Shown here: positions 8,873 to 17,489 of the stretch, piece by piece | How the letters are laid out: each line of letters starts with the position of its first letter | Numbering within the stretch: position 1 is the first letter of the stretch | NCBI RefSeq assembly: GCF_030409335.1 | Contig: NZ_JAUFPN010000126.1 | Coordinates: 458 to 50,516, forward strand | Direction: 5' to 3' | Length of the DNA: 50,059 nt | Source: Paeniroseomonas aquatica | GTDB lineage: Bacteria; Pseudomonadota; Alphaproteobacteria; Acetobacterales; Acetobacteraceae | Translations under genes and position numbers: made by a program | The notes under the pieces: model-generated | What the model was told of the DNA's origin: nothing | What the model saw: the letters and a program-made list of their open reading frames with translations, nothing else | The model's database searches: none

Positions 8873-9468
8873 AGCGGGTCCTTCAGCCAGAAGCCGAGGC
8901 TGTGCGGCGTCTCCCGGTCGTCTCCCACTTCCTTCCAGGAGAAGACGCAGGAGAGGTCGGGCCGCGGCAGGTAGCCGCGCCGGCGCCAGAAGCCGTCCAG
9001 CGGCTGGTGGCCGGCCGGCCGGCGGGGGTCGTTGGCGTTGCGCACCACGGCGCAGAAGGCCGCCGCGTGCAGGCCGAGGGAGCGCGCATGCGCCTCCCGC
9101 GCCGCGAAGAAGCCGACGCCGGCGCCGCGCCCGCGATAGGCCGGCAGCAGCACGCTCTCGCCGAAGTAGCAGAAGCCCGCGCCGTCCACCCCGCGCCGGC
9201 GGAAGGCGGCCTGCACCGGCGCATGCGCCTCGGCCAGCGGCTGGCAGGTGGCCATGCCGACCGGCGTTGCCCCGTCGAAGGCGACGACGATCGCCGCGCC
9301 GGGGCTGGCGGCCAGGGTCGCGAGGTAGCCGGATTCGAAATTCGGATCGCTCTGATAGAGGTAGGGCCATTCGGCGAAGACCGTGCCGCGCAGCCGCGCC
9401 AGCCCGGGCAGCGCCGCGGCCAGCGCGGCGCCGCCGAGGGTTTCGATCCGCAGGGGAGGGGAGCTCAT
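8869..9468 (-). CDS. GNAT-family N-acetyltransferase
   Basis: A 199-aa acetyl-CoA-dependent acyltransferase. The GNAT core shows the substrate-side strand GMATCQ, the beta-bulge strand FGESVLLPAYRG and the acetyl-CoA pyrophosphate-binding loop YRGRGAGVGFF. A C-terminal segment (WRRRGYLPRPD) is typical of GNAT ends. It is the first gene of a GNAT-hydrolase-lpxB run with four-base overlaps. The gap to the upstream GTPase is only 9 bp, so the whole hisI-to-lpxB run may be one transcript. The acceptor substrate is not evident. Confidence 0.85.
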   Translation of the reverse strand: MSSPPLRIETLGGAALAAALPGLARLRGTVFAEWPYLYQSDPNFESGYLATLAASPGAAIVVAFDGATPVGMATCQPLAEAHAPVQAAFRRRGVDGAGFCYFGESVLLPAYRGRGAGVGFFAAREAHARSLGLHAAAFCAVVRNANDPRRPAGHQPLDGFWRRRGYLPRPDLSCVFSWKEVGDDRETPHSLGFWLKDPL

Positions 9469-9477
9469 GCCCCCGGC

Positions 9478-10596
9478 TTAATCGGCCCGCGCCGGGGAGA
9501 CAACCGGGCCGCCGGCCATCTCCCGCTGCTGCCGGGCGCTCTCGGCGAAGGCGGCGAGGCCCTTCTCCACCGTGGCCCGGTCAAGGTCGCGCAGGATGAA
9601 GACCAGGCGGGAGCTGCGGTCCTCGGTGCCATCGGCCCGGCGCGGCCAGGCGGCCAGGCGCACCGGCGGGTGGAACAGGTGCTGCACGCCATGGATGGCG
9701 ATCGGCCGGTCCTGGCCCTCGAGGTTCAGGATGCCCTTGATCCGCAGCACGCTCTCGCCCCGGGTCATGGTCAGCACCTCGAGCCAGGTGGAGATGCCGT
9801 CCCAGGGCAGCGGCGCGTCGAAGCTGAGGCAGAAGCTGTGGATGCGGGCATCGTGCCGGCTGGGGTCGTGCCCATGCTCATGCCCGTGATGGTGGTGGTG
9901 GCCATGGTGGGCGTGCGCGGCATAGGCCTCGGCATCCAGCCAGCGGCGCACGTCGGGGTGCTTAGCGGCGGGGTCATAGAGGCCGCAGTCCAGCAGCTCG
10001 GCCGGCGCGATCTCGCCATGCAGGGCGTTCAGCAGCGGCGCGCCGGGGTTCAGCGCCCGCAGCCGCTGCCACAGCGCCGAGACCTGCTCGGGCGTCGAGA
10101 GGTCGGTCTTGGTCAGCACCAGCCGGTCGGCGACGGCGGCCTGCTTCACCGCCTCGGCCTGGGCGTCGAGGGTCGCCATGCCGGTCGCCGCATCGACCAG
10201 CGTCACCACCCCATCGAGGCGGTAGCGGGCCAGCACCAGCGGGTCGCTCATCAAGGTCTGCAGGATCGGCGCCGGGTCGGCGAGGCCGGTGGTCTCGACC
10301 ACCACGCGGCGGATCGCGTGGCCGGCCGCGACCCGCTCCGCCAGGTCGCGCAACGCGCGCACCAGGTCGCCGCGCACGGTGCAGCAGAGGCAGCCGGCGT
10401 TGAGCAGCACGGTATCGCCGTCCAGCCGCTCGACCAGCAGATGGTCGAGGCCGATCTCCCCGAATTCGTTGATCAGCACCGCGGTATCGGTGAGGCCAGG
10501 GTGCCGCAGCAGCCGGTTCAGCAGCGTCGTCTTGCCGGCGCCGAGGAAGCCCGTCAGGACGGTGACCGGGATCGGGGTCCCATGGCTTGAAATCAT
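9478..10596 (-). CDS. COG0523 (CobW/ZNG1-type) GTPase, probable metal chaperone
   Basis: P-loop GTPase of 372 aa. The Walker A motif is GFLGAGKTT, the family metal-binding motif is [11 protein letters not shown] (CxCC), the guanine-specificity motif is LTKTD, and a His-rich loop ([14 protein letters not shown]) lies before the C-terminal CobW_C domain. Family members deliver zinc or cobalt to client enzymes. The neighbours point to zinc: the overlapping upstream gene is hisI, a zinc enzyme, and a Zur-type regulator diverges from it. The ATG at 10596 overlaps the hisI stop (ATGA). No cobalamin genes are nearby, which argues against a CobW role in B12 synthesis. Confidence 0.92.
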   Translation of the reverse strand: MISSHGTPIPVTVLTGFLGAGKTTLLNRLLRHPGLTDTAVLINEFGEIGLDHLLVERLDGDTVLLNAGCLCCTVRGDLVRALRDLAERVAAGHAIRRVVVETTGLADPAPILQTLMSDPLVLARYRLDGVVTLVDAATGMATLDAQAEAVKQAAVADRLVLTKTDLSTPEQVSALWQRLRALNPGAPLLNALHGEIAPAELLDCGLYDPAAKHPDVRRWLDAEAYAAHAHHGHHHHHGHEHGHDPSRHDARIHSFCLSFDAPLPWDGISTWLEVLTMTRGESVLRIKGILNLEGQDRPIAIHGVQHLFHPPVRLAAWPRRADGTEDRSSRLVFILRDLDRATVEKGLAAFAESARQQREMAGGPVVSPARAD

Positions 10597-11039
10597 CGGC
10601 CGTACAGCGCCTCCGGGTCGGTGGTCGGCTGGGCGATCTCGGTGACCGCGCCGTCGCGCAGCGCGACGAAGAAGCAGTTCCGCCGGCCGGTGTGGCAGGC
10701 GACCCCGGTCTGGTCGACCAGCAGCAGCAGCGTGTCGCCGTCGCAGTCGACCCTGAGGTCGACCAGCCGCTGCGCCTGGCCCGAGGTCTCGCCCTTCCGC
10801 CAGAGCCGGTTGCGCGAGCGGGAGAAGTAGCAGGCCCGGCCGGTGGCCAGCGTCTCCTCCACCGCGTCGCGGTTCATCCAGGCCAGCATCAGCACCTCAC
10901 CGCTGTCGTGCTGCTGGGCGATGGCGGGGACCAGGCCGCGCAGGTCGAAGCGGATGGCCTCCAGCAGCCGGGCGCGGGCCTCGGCGGCGGGGGCGGCCCA
11001 GGATGGGGGAGGGGCGAGGCTCGTCGGATCGGGGGTCAT
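10593..11039 (-). CDS. hisI: Phosphoribosyl-AMP cyclohydrolase
   Basis: Third step of histidine synthesis: hydrolytic opening of the adenine ring of phosphoribosyl-AMP. The 148-aa protein is the stand-alone cyclohydrolase without the HisE pyrophosphohydrolase domain. Seen are [11 protein letters not shown], the substrate motif [11 protein letters not shown], and the metal-binding block [13 protein letters not shown] followed by CHTG and C(F)F with the zinc cysteines. The start at 11039 (MTPDPT) lies 41 bp from the divergent regulator start. No other his gene is adjacent. Linkage to a COG0523 GTPase and a Zur-type regulator raises the possibility that this is a zinc-responsive hisI copy; whether the genome has another hisI cannot be seen. 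Confidence 0.93.
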   Translation of the reverse strand: MTPDPTSLAPPPSWAAPAAEARARLLEAIRFDLRGLVPAIAQQHDSGEVLMLAWMNRDAVEETLATGRACYFSRSRNRLWRKGETSGQAQRLVDLRVDCDGDTLLLLVDQTGVACHTGRRNCFFVALRDGAVTEIAQPTTDPEALYGR

Positions 11040-11080
11040 CACCCTATATAGGACCCGGAGCCGCCGATGGAGGAGCCCCG
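11040..11080. promoter_or_regulatory. 41-bp divergent control region, hisI / Zur-type regulator
   Basis: Only 41 bp separate the two start codons. The centre is the near-palindrome CCTATATAGG (11043-11052), which could serve as a -10 element in either direction. A strong ribosome-binding site GGAGGAG (11069-11075) precedes the regulator ATG by five bases. I do not see a clear AT-rich Zur-box palindrome, so autoregulation is inference from the arrangement only. Confidence 0.4.
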
Positions 11081-11599
11081 ATGCCGGCCATGGACCAGGA
11101 CGCCGAGGTGGCGGCCAAGCAGGACGCCCAGATGGAGGCGAGCCTGGAGCGGGCCGCAGCACTTTGCTCCCGCCGCGGCGCCCAGCTCACGGAGCTGCGC
11201 CGGCAGGTGCTGCGGCTGGTGCTCGATTCGGCCCAGCCGGTCGGCGCCTATGCCCTGCTCGACCGGCTGAAGGCCAGCCGGGCCGGGGCGGCGCCGCCCA
11301 CGGTCTACCGGGCGCTGGATTTCCTGGTGGAGCAGGGGCTGATCCACAAGGTGGAACGGCTCGGCGCCTTCATCGGCTGCGCCGAGGTCGACGACCACCC
11401 GGCGGATTGCGACTGCGGCACGGCGCACGACCACCCGCATCAATTCCTCATCTGCTCGCGCTGCGGCACCACGACGGAGCTGAGCAACCCCGGCGTCGCC
11501 CTCGCCCTGTCGCGCGCCGCCGCCGCCGCCGGCTTCGCCCTGGCCCGCGCCACGGTGGAGGCGGAGGGGATCTGCGCCGACTGCCAGGCGGCCGCCTGA
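11081..11599 (+). CDS. zur: Fur-family regulator, probably Zur
   Basis: A 172-aa metal-dependent repressor. The N-terminal winged helix contains LTELRRQVL and the recognition segment PPTVYRALDFLVEQGLIHKVE. The C-terminal domain has the metal-site region with a Cys/His-rich insert (DDHPADCDCGTAHDHPH), the structural HQFLICSRCG motif and a second GICADC pair at the end. The divergent hisI and COG0523 GTPase favour zinc sensing over iron or peroxide. The ATG at 11081 is set by a good GGAGGAG site. The stop codon overlaps the next ATG (TGATG), so the TPR gene is co-translated. Confidence 0.88.
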   Translation: MPAMDQDAEVAAKQDAQMEASLERAAALCSRRGAQLTELRRQVLRLVLDSAQPVGAYALLDRLKASRAGAAPPTVYRALDFLVEQGLIHKVERLGAFIGCAEVDDHPADCDCGTAHDHPHQFLICSRCGTTTELSNPGVALALSRAAAAAGFALARATVEAEGICADCQAAA

Positions 11600-12180
11600 T
11601 GCGCCGCCGCCTCGTCCTGCTGCTGCCGGCCGCCTGGCCCATGGCCGGCCGGGCGCAGCCGGCCGCGCCCGGGACGCCGCCGCGCGGCCCGGAGGCCCGC
11701 AAGGCGGAGCTGGACCGCGCCTTCGAGGCCTTGCGGACCGCCCCGAACGAGGAGGGCGCGGCGCTGGTCGAGGGCCGCATCCGCATGCTCTGGGCCCAGG
11801 GCGCCAGCCCGGCGGTCGGGCTGCTGCTGCGCCGGGGCGGCCGCAACCTGGAGGCGGAGCTGCCGGTCGAGGCGCTCGAGGATTACGACGCCGCCATCAC
11901 CCTGGCGCCGGATTTCGCCGAGAGCTGGTTCCTCCGGGCCCAGGCCAACCTCCGCGCCGGCGCCGGCGCCGCGGCGGCGCGGGACCTGCAGGAGGTGCTG
12001 CGGCTGGAGCCGCGGCACTGGCCGGCGCTGACCATGCTGGCGGCGATCCAGAACGAGGCCGGCGACCCGCAGGGGGCGCTGCGCAGCCTACGGGCGGCGC
12101 TGGCGATCAACCCGCAGATGCCGGGCGGGGCGGAACGGCTGCGCGAGCAGCGCCGCAAGGCGGAGGGCGACGCCACCTGA
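11599..12180 (+). CDS. Exported TPR-repeat protein
   Basis: A 193-aa protein with an N-terminal signal peptide (MRRRLVLLLPAAWPMAGRAQ, cleavage expected after ARAQ-like GRAQ). From about residue 80 there are two to three tetratricopeptide repeats, for example ALEDYDAAITLAPDFAESW and AARDLQEVLRLEPRHWPALT, then a third ending LRAALAINP. A periplasmic protein-protein scaffold is likely. Its partner is unknown. It overlaps the regulator stop codon by one base and is probably in the same transcript, although a functional link to metal control is not evident. Confidence 0.8.
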   Translation: MRRRLVLLLPAAWPMAGRAQPAAPGTPPRGPEARKAELDRAFEALRTAPNEEGAALVEGRIRMLWAQGASPAVGLLLRRGGRNLEAELPVEALEDYDAAITLAPDFAESWFLRAQANLRAGAGAAAARDLQEVLRLEPRHWPALTMLAAIQNEAGDPQGALRSLRAALAINPQMPGGAERLREQRRKAEGDAT

Positions 12181-12313
12181 GGCCATGCCCATGTTGCATG
12201 GCAGCGATCCCCAGGAATGATTGCCCTGTCATGCGAAGCGGTTCAACATTGCCGCCATGACATGTTGCCCGCCGCCGCCGCGGCGGTGCGGCGCCGGCCC
12301 TGGGGACCCTGCC

Positions 12314-12391
12314 ATGAACGAGTTGCTGACTATCCTGCCCTGGGCCTTCTGCCTGGTCGCCGCCGCCGCCGCGGTGAAGCTCTCCCGCTGA
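12314..12391 (+). CDS. Candidate 25-aa single-pass membrane microprotein
   Basis: A short frame starting at ATG 12314 begins MNELLTILPWAFCLV, continues as a hydrophobic alanine/valine run, and ends KLSR before TGA. It has one predicted membrane helix with a basic C-terminus. A GGGGA at 12302-12306 gives a ribosome-binding site at reasonable spacing. It sits alone in a 300-bp gap between the TPR gene and soxB. Short hydrophobic frames occur by chance in GC-rich DNA, so this is a candidate only. The rest of the gap shows nothing clear. Confidence 0.35.
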   Translation: MNELLTILPWAFCLVAAAAAVKLSR

Positions 12392-12481
12392 TCCCTCGTC
12401 GTTGATCCCTCCTGGCCGGCCGGCCGGGCCCGGGCTACACCCGCGGGGGTGCTGTGGGGTCGGGATGGCGGGCTGGTGACG

Positions 12482-13738
12482 ATGCGCTTCTCCTGGAGGG
12501 GCCTGGCGCGGGAGGCGCTGCGCGGGCATGCCGGCTGGACGCCGCACTGGCGCAGCCCCGAGCAGCCGCAGCCGGGCTACGACGTGGTCATCCTGGGCGG
12601 CGGCGGGCATGGCCTGGCCACCGCCTACTACCTCGCCAGCCAGCACCGGCCCGGCCGCATCGCCGTGCTCGAGAAGGGCTGGATCGGTGGCGGCAACACC
12701 GGCCGCAACACCACCATCATCCGCAGCAACTACCTCTTCCCCGAGAGCGCGGCGCTGTATGACCATGCGCTGCAGCTCTGGGAGGGCCTCTCCCTGGCGC
12801 TGAACTACAACGTCATGTTCAGCCCGCGCGGGGTGATGATGCTGGCGCATTCGCAGCACGACGTGCAGTCCGGGCTGCGCCACGTCCATGCCAACCGCCT
12901 GGCCGGCGTCGACAACGAATGGCTGACGCCCGCGGAGGCCAAGGCCTTCTGCCCCCCGCTCGATACCTCGGCGGCCATCCGCTACCCGGTGCTCGGCGCG
13001 GCGCTGCAGCGGCGCGGCGGCGTCGCCCGCCACGACGCCGTGGCCTGGGGCTATGCGAGGGCGGCGAGCGCGCTCGGCGTCGACATCATCGAGGGCTGCG
13101 AGGTCACCGGCATCGACCGCGACCCGGTGAGCGGCGCGGTCACCGGGGTGCAGACCGGCAAGGGCCCGATCCGCTGCCGCAAGCTCGGCGTGGTCGCCGC
13201 CGGCAGCACCAGCCTGGTGATGGCCATGGCCGGGCTGCGGATGCCGCTCGAGAGCTTCCCGCTGCAGGCGCTGGTCTCGGAGCCGGTGAAGCCGGTGTTC
13301 CCCTGCGTGGTCATGTCCAATACCGTGCACGCCTATATCAGCCAGTCCGACAAGGGCGAGCTGGTGATCGGCGCCGGCACCGACCAGTACCCGAGCTACT
13401 CCCAGGCCGGCGGGGTGCAGATCCTGGGCCATACGCTGGAGGCGATCTGCGAGATGTTCCCGATCTTCCGCCGGATGCGGATGCTGCGCGCCTGGGGCGG
13501 CATCGTCGACGTGACGCCGGACCGCTCGCCGATCCTGAGCCGCACGCCGGTGCCCGGGCTCTATGTCAACTGCGGCTGGGGGACGGGGGGCTTCAAGGCG
13601 ACGCCCGGCTCGGGCCATGTCTTCGCCGCCACCATCGCCCGCGACGAGCCGCACCCGATCGCCGCCCCGTTCAGCCTCGACCGCTTCGCCGGCGGCCGGC
13701 TGATCGACGAGGCGGCGGCGGCGGCGGTGGCGCACTGA
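12482..13738 (+). CDS. soxB: Sarcosine oxidase beta subunit
   Basis: Catalytic flavin subunit of heterotetrameric sarcosine oxidase, which oxidises sarcosine to glycine, giving H2O2 and, with tetrahydrofolate, 5,10-methylene-THF. The 418-aa chain has the FAD dinucleotide motif VVILGGGGHGLATAYYL, the GNTGRNTTIIRSNY segment characteristic of SoxB near the covalent-flavin histidine region, and the C-terminal GWGTGGFKATPGSG motif. The start at ATG 12482 (MRFSWRGLAREA) matches the usual SoxB N-terminus. It is the first gene of soxB-D-A-G. The stop overlaps the soxD ATG (TGATG). Confidence 0.95.
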   Translation: MRFSWRGLAREALRGHAGWTPHWRSPEQPQPGYDVVILGGGGHGLATAYYLASQHRPGRIAVLEKGWIGGGNTGRNTTIIRSNYLFPESAALYDHALQLWEGLSLALNYNVMFSPRGVMMLAHSQHDVQSGLRHVHANRLAGVDNEWLTPAEAKAFCPPLDTSAAIRYPVLGAALQRRGGVARHDAVAWGYARAASALGVDIIEGCEVTGIDRDPVSGAVTGVQTGKGPIRCRKLGVVAAGSTSLVMAMAGLRMPLESFPLQALVSEPVKPVFPCVVMSNTVHAYISQSDKGELVIGAGTDQYPSYSQAGGVQILGHTLEAICEMFPIFRRMRMLRAWGGIVDVTPDRSPILSRTPVPGLYVNCGWGTGGFKATPGSGHVFAATIARDEPHPIAAPFSLDRFAGGRLIDEAAAAAVAH

Positions 13739-14010
13739 TGCTGCTGATCGCCTGCCCCTGGTGCGGCGATCGGCCGGAGCTCGAGTTCCGCCACGCCGGC
13801 GAGGCGCATGTGACCCGCCCGGCCGATCCCGCCGCCGTCTCCGACGCGGCCTGGACCGGTTTCCTGTACGAGCGGCAGAACCCGCGCGGCCTATACCGCG
13901 AGCGCTGGCGCCACCTGCATGGCTGCGGCCGCTTCTTCAACGCGGTGCGGCATACCCTGACCGACCGCTTCCTCGGCAGCTACCCGCCCGGCGGGGAGCC
14001 GCCCGCGTGA
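13738..14010 (+). CDS. soxD: Sarcosine oxidase delta subunit
   Basis: A 90-aa zinc-binding small subunit of the sarcosine oxidase complex. It starts MLLIACPWCGDR, with CPWCG and the downstream HLHGCGRFFN supplying zinc ligands, and contains the family segment FLYERQNPRGLYRERW. It overlaps soxB by one base, and its TGA overlaps the soxA GTG (GTGA), indicating translational coupling that should fix subunit stoichiometry. Confidence 0.94.
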   Translation: MLLIACPWCGDRPELEFRHAGEAHVTRPADPAAVSDAAWTGFLYERQNPRGLYRERWRHLHGCGRFFNAVRHTLTDRFLGSYPPGGEPPA

Positions 14011-16949
14011 GGCTTCCCGCCGGCGGCCGGATCGACCGCGACCGGCCGCTCCACTTCACCTTCGACGGCCGCGCCTATACCGGCTACGCCGGCGACACCC
14101 TGGCCTCGGCGCTGCTCGCCGCCGGCGTGTCGATCTTCGGCCGCAGCTTCAAGTACCACCGGCCGCGCGGCCTGCTGGCGGCGGGTGCCGAGGAGCCCAA
14201 TGCGCTGGTCGAGATCGACCGCGGGCCGGGGCGGCGCGAGCCGAACCAGCGCGCCACCATGGTGCCGCTCGAGGCGGGGCTGGTCGCCCGCAGCCAGAAC
14301 CGCTGGCCGAGCCTCCGCCTCGATGTCGGGGCGCTGGCCGGGCTGGCGGCGCCGCTGCTGCCGGCTGGCTTCTACTACAAGACCTTCCTCGGCCCGCGGC
14401 GCGATTCCTGGCACCGGCTCTGGGAGCCGCTGATCCGCCGCATGGCCGGGCTCGGCCGGGCGCCCGATGCCCCCGACCCGGACCGCTACGGCAACCGCTT
14501 CGCCCATTGCGAGACGCTGGTGGTGGGCGGCGGCCCGGCCGGCATCGTCGCCGCCCTGACCGCCGCCGAATCCGGCGGCCGGGTCATCCTCTGCGACGAG
14601 CAGGAGGAGCTCGGCGGCAGCCTGCTGGCGACGCCGGAGGTCATGATCGACGGCCAGCCCTGCTGGGAGAGCCTGGCCGCCGCGGTGGCCGAGCTGCGGG
14701 CCAACCCGCAGGTGCGGGTGCTGACCCGCACCACCGCCTTCCACTACGGGCTGCAGAATTTCGTCGCCCTCGCCCAGGTGCTGGACCGGGCCGATGGCCT
14801 GCGGGAGCGGCTCTGGCAGGTCCGCGCCGGGCGGGTGCTGCTGGCGACCGGCGCCATCGAGCGGCCGATTCCCTTCCCAGGCAACGACCGGCCGGGGGTG
14901 ATGCTGGCCGGGGCGGCCCGGAGCTATTGTGCCCGCTGGGGGGTGCTGCCGGGCCAGCGGGCGGTGCTGCTGGCGGCGCACGACAGCGGCTATGCCGCCG
15001 CCTTCGCCCTGGCGGATGCCGGGGCCGCGGCAGGGGCCGGGGCGGTGGTCCCGGTCATCCTCGACCTGCGGGCGGCGCCGCCCGAGGCGCTGGTCGCCGC
15101 CGCGGCGGCGCGCGGCATCACCGTGCTCGCCGGCCACGGGGTGGTGGAGACCATCGGCGCCGGCCGCATCAGCGGCCTCCGCGCCGCGCCGCTGCGGCCG
15201 GACGGCACCCCCGACCGCGGCCGGGCGACGGCCATGGCCTGCGACCTGCTGCTGATGGCCGGCGGCTGGACGCCCAACGTGCAGCTCTTCTCGCAATCGC
15301 GCGGCCGGCTGCGCTGGGACGCCGCGGCGGATGCCTTCCTGCCGGGCGGGAGCCCGGAGGCGCAGGCCAGCCTCGGTGCCTGCAACGGCACCACCGAGCT
15401 CGGCGCGGTGCTGCAGGAAGCCGCCGCCGCCGGGCGGGGCGAGGCCCAGGCCGCCGCCGCCCCCGCGGTCCCCACCGCCCTGCCGATCCGCGCCATCGCC
15501 GCCGGGGCGGTGGCGGCCCGGAAGGCCTTCGTCGACTTCCAGAACGACGTCACCACCGCCGACCTCGCGCTGGCGGTGCGGGAGGGCTTCCGCTCGATCG
15601 AGCACGTGAAGCGCTACACCACCACCGGCATGGCGACCGACCAGGGCAAGACCAGCGGCATGATGAGCCTCGCCGTCACCGCCGCGGTGCTGGGCCGGGA
15701 CCTGCCGGAGGTGGGGCTCACCAGCTTCCGCCCGCCCTATACCCCGACCAGCTTCGGCACGCTGGCCGGGCGGCACCGCGGCGCGGTCTTCGATCCCGGC
15801 CGCACCGCGCCGATGCACGACTGGGCGGTGGAGCAGGGCGCCCTCCTCGAGCCGGTCGGCCAGTGGCTGCGCGCCCGCGCCTTCCCGCGCGGCGCCGAGG
15901 ACCTGCAGGCCGCGGTCGCCCGGGAATGCCTGGCGGTGCGCCAGGCGGTCGGGATCCTCGATGCCTCGACCCTTGGCAAGATCGAGGTGGTGGGGCCGGA
16001 TGCCGCCGAATTCCTCGAGCGCTGCTACGCGAACGCCTGGCACGGCCTCGCCCCCGGGCGCTGCCGCTACGGACTGCTGCTGCGCGAGGACGGCTTCCTG
16101 CTCGACGACGGCGTCGTCGCCCGGCTGGCGCCCGACCGCTTCCATGTCACCACCACGACCGGCGGCGCGGCGCGGGTGCTGCACCTGCTCGAGGATTACC
16201 GCCAGACCGAGTTCCCCGAATTGCAGGTCTGGCTGACCTCGACGACCGAGCACTGGGGCGTCGCCGCGCTGCAGGGGCCGCGGGCGCGGCGGGTGCTGGC
16301 GCCGCTGGTCGAGGACCTCGACCTCGCCGCCCTGCCGCACATGGGGGTCGCCGAATGCCGCGTCGCCGGCTTTCCCGCCCGGCTGTTCCGCGTCAGCTTC
16401 AGCGGCGAGCTGGGCTTCGAGGTGAATGTCCCGGCCAACCGGATGCCGGCGCTTTGGCAGGCGCTGTGGCAGGCCGGCGCGCCGCAGGGCCTCACCGCCT
16501 ACGGCACCGAGGCGATGCACGTGCTGCGGGCCGAGAAGGGCTTCATCATCATCGGCCAGGAAACCGACGGCACGGTGACGCCGGACGACGTCGGCCTGGG
16601 CTGGGCGATCGGGCGGAAGAAGCGCGACTTCATCGGCAAGCGCGGCCTGGCCCGGGCGGGGATGGCGGCGCCGGACCGGCGGCAGCTGGTCGGCCTCGCC
16701 CCGGCGGACGGGCGGCGGCCCGAGGAAGGGGCGCAGCTGCTGGCCGGGGCGCGCCGGGCCGAGGGCCATGTCACCTCGGCCTATGACAGCGCCTGCCTGG
16801 GCCGGCCCTTTGCGCTGGGCCTGCTGGCCGGCGGCCGGGCGCGGCACGGCGAGACCGTCTTCGCCACCCGGCGCGACGGCCCGCCGCAGCCGCTGACCGT
16901 GGGATCGCCGGTCGCCTGGGACCCGGCCGGGGAGCGCCTCGATGGTTGA
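14007..16949 (+). CDS. soxA: Sarcosine oxidase alpha subunit
   Basis: The largest subunit (about 980 aa), starting at a GTG that overlaps the soxD stop. The N-terminal ferredoxin-like domain (residues ~1-100) includes GDTLASALLAAG and GRSFKYHRPRG. A dinucleotide-binding domain follows with TLVVGGGPAGIVAALTAAE. The C-terminal half is a glycine-cleavage T-protein-like, folate-binding domain (LQGPRARRVL, SFSGELGFEV, EKGFIIIGQETDG). It houses the NAD site and passes the methylene group to tetrahydrofolate. Its 3' end overlaps soxG by 8 bp. Length and domain order are normal. Confidence 0.95.
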   Translation: MRLPAGGRIDRDRPLHFTFDGRAYTGYAGDTLASALLAAGVSIFGRSFKYHRPRGLLAAGAEEPNALVEIDRGPGRREPNQRATMVPLEAGLVARSQNRWPSLRLDVGALAGLAAPLLPAGFYYKTFLGPRRDSWHRLWEPLIRRMAGLGRAPDAPDPDRYGNRFAHCETLVVGGGPAGIVAALTAAESGGRVILCDEQEELGGSLLATPEVMIDGQPCWESLAAAVAELRANPQVRVLTRTTAFHYGLQNFVALAQVLDRADGLRERLWQVRAGRVLLATGAIERPIPFPGNDRPGVMLAGAARSYCARWGVLPGQRAVLLAAHDSGYAAAFALADAGAAAGAGAVVPVILDLRAAPPEALVAAAAARGITVLAGHGVVETIGAGRISGLRAAPLRPDGTPDRGRATAMACDLLLMAGGWTPNVQLFSQSRGRLRWDAAADAFLPGGSPEAQASLGACNGTTELGAVLQEAAAAGRGEAQAAAAPAVPTALPIRAIAAGAVAARKAFVDFQNDVTTADLALAVREGFRSIEHVKRYTTTGMATDQGKTSGMMSLAVTAAVLGRDLPEVGLTSFRPPYTPTSFGTLAGRHRGAVFDPGRTAPMHDWAVEQGALLEPVGQWLRARAFPRGAEDLQAAVARECLAVRQAVGILDASTLGKIEVVGPDAAEFLERCYANAWHGLAPGRCRYGLLLREDGFLLDDGVVARLAPDRFHVTTTTGGAARVLHLLEDYRQTEFPELQVWLTSTTEHWGVAALQGPRARRVLAPLVEDLDLAALPHMGVAECRVAGFPARLFRVSFSGELGFEVNVPANRMPALWQALWQAGAPQGLTAYGTEAMHVLRAEKGFIIIGQETDGTVTPDDVGLGWAIGRKKRDFIGKRGLARAGMAAPDRRQLVGLAPADGRRPEEGAQLLAGARRAEGHVTSAYDSACLGRPFALGLLAGGRARHGETVFATRRDGPPQPLTVGSPVAWDPAGERLDG

Positions 16950-17430
16950 GACCGCCCGCATCAGCCTGCAGGCGCCGCCGGCGCTGACCGCGGCCTTCGG
17001 CGAGGCCTTCGGCATCCCGCTGCCGGAGGCCCTGCTCACGGCCCGGTCGGGCATGGCCCGGGCGGCGCTGCGGCTCGGCCCCGACGAATGGCTGCTGCTG
17101 GCCGAGGATGCCCCGGCGCGGGTGCTCATCGCCGCGCTGGAGGCGGCGCGGGCCGGCGCCGCCGCCTCGATCGTCGATGTCTCCGACCGGCAGGTGGCGC
17201 TCGACATCGAGGGGCCGGAGGCGCTGGACCTGCTGGCCGAGGGCTGCCCGCTCGACCTCGCGGCGATGCCGGAGGGCGGCTGCACCCGCACCCTCTTCGG
17301 CAAGGCCGAGGTCATCCTCTGGCGCCGGGCCGAGGACTGGTTCCGGCTGGAGGTGGCGCGGTCCTTCGCGCCCTATGTCCGGGCGCTGCTGGCGGAGGCG
17401 GCCGGAGACCAGGACCGGGATGGCGGCTAG
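16942..17430 (+). CDS. soxG: Sarcosine oxidase gamma subunit
   Basis: A 162-aa subunit with a T-protein-like fold. Seen are RLGPDEWLLLAE and SIVDVSDRQVALDIEGPEAL, typical of SoxG, and the TLFGKAEVILWRR segment. It completes the alpha-beta-gamma-delta enzyme. It is the last gene of the operon and faces the convergent histidine kinase across about 60 bp. Nearby glyA or folate genes, which often accompany this operon, are absent from the window. Confidence 0.93.
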   Translation: MVETARISLQAPPALTAAFGEAFGIPLPEALLTARSGMARAALRLGPDEWLLLAEDAPARVLIAALEAARAGAAASIVDVSDRQVALDIEGPEALDLLAEGCPLDLAAMPEGGCTRTLFGKAEVILWRRAEDWFRLEVARSFAPYVRALLAEAAGDQDRDGG

Positions 17431-17489
17431 TACAGGCCTGAGCGCCCCGGCCCGCGGACCCCGCTCCGGCGTGCCGGCCGGGCTGTGCT

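Noticed and set aside
10593-11162. Longer hisI starting near 11162
   Set aside because: The extension would overlap the divergent regulator and encodes a Pro/Arg-rich tail not found in HisI. The start at 11039 is better.
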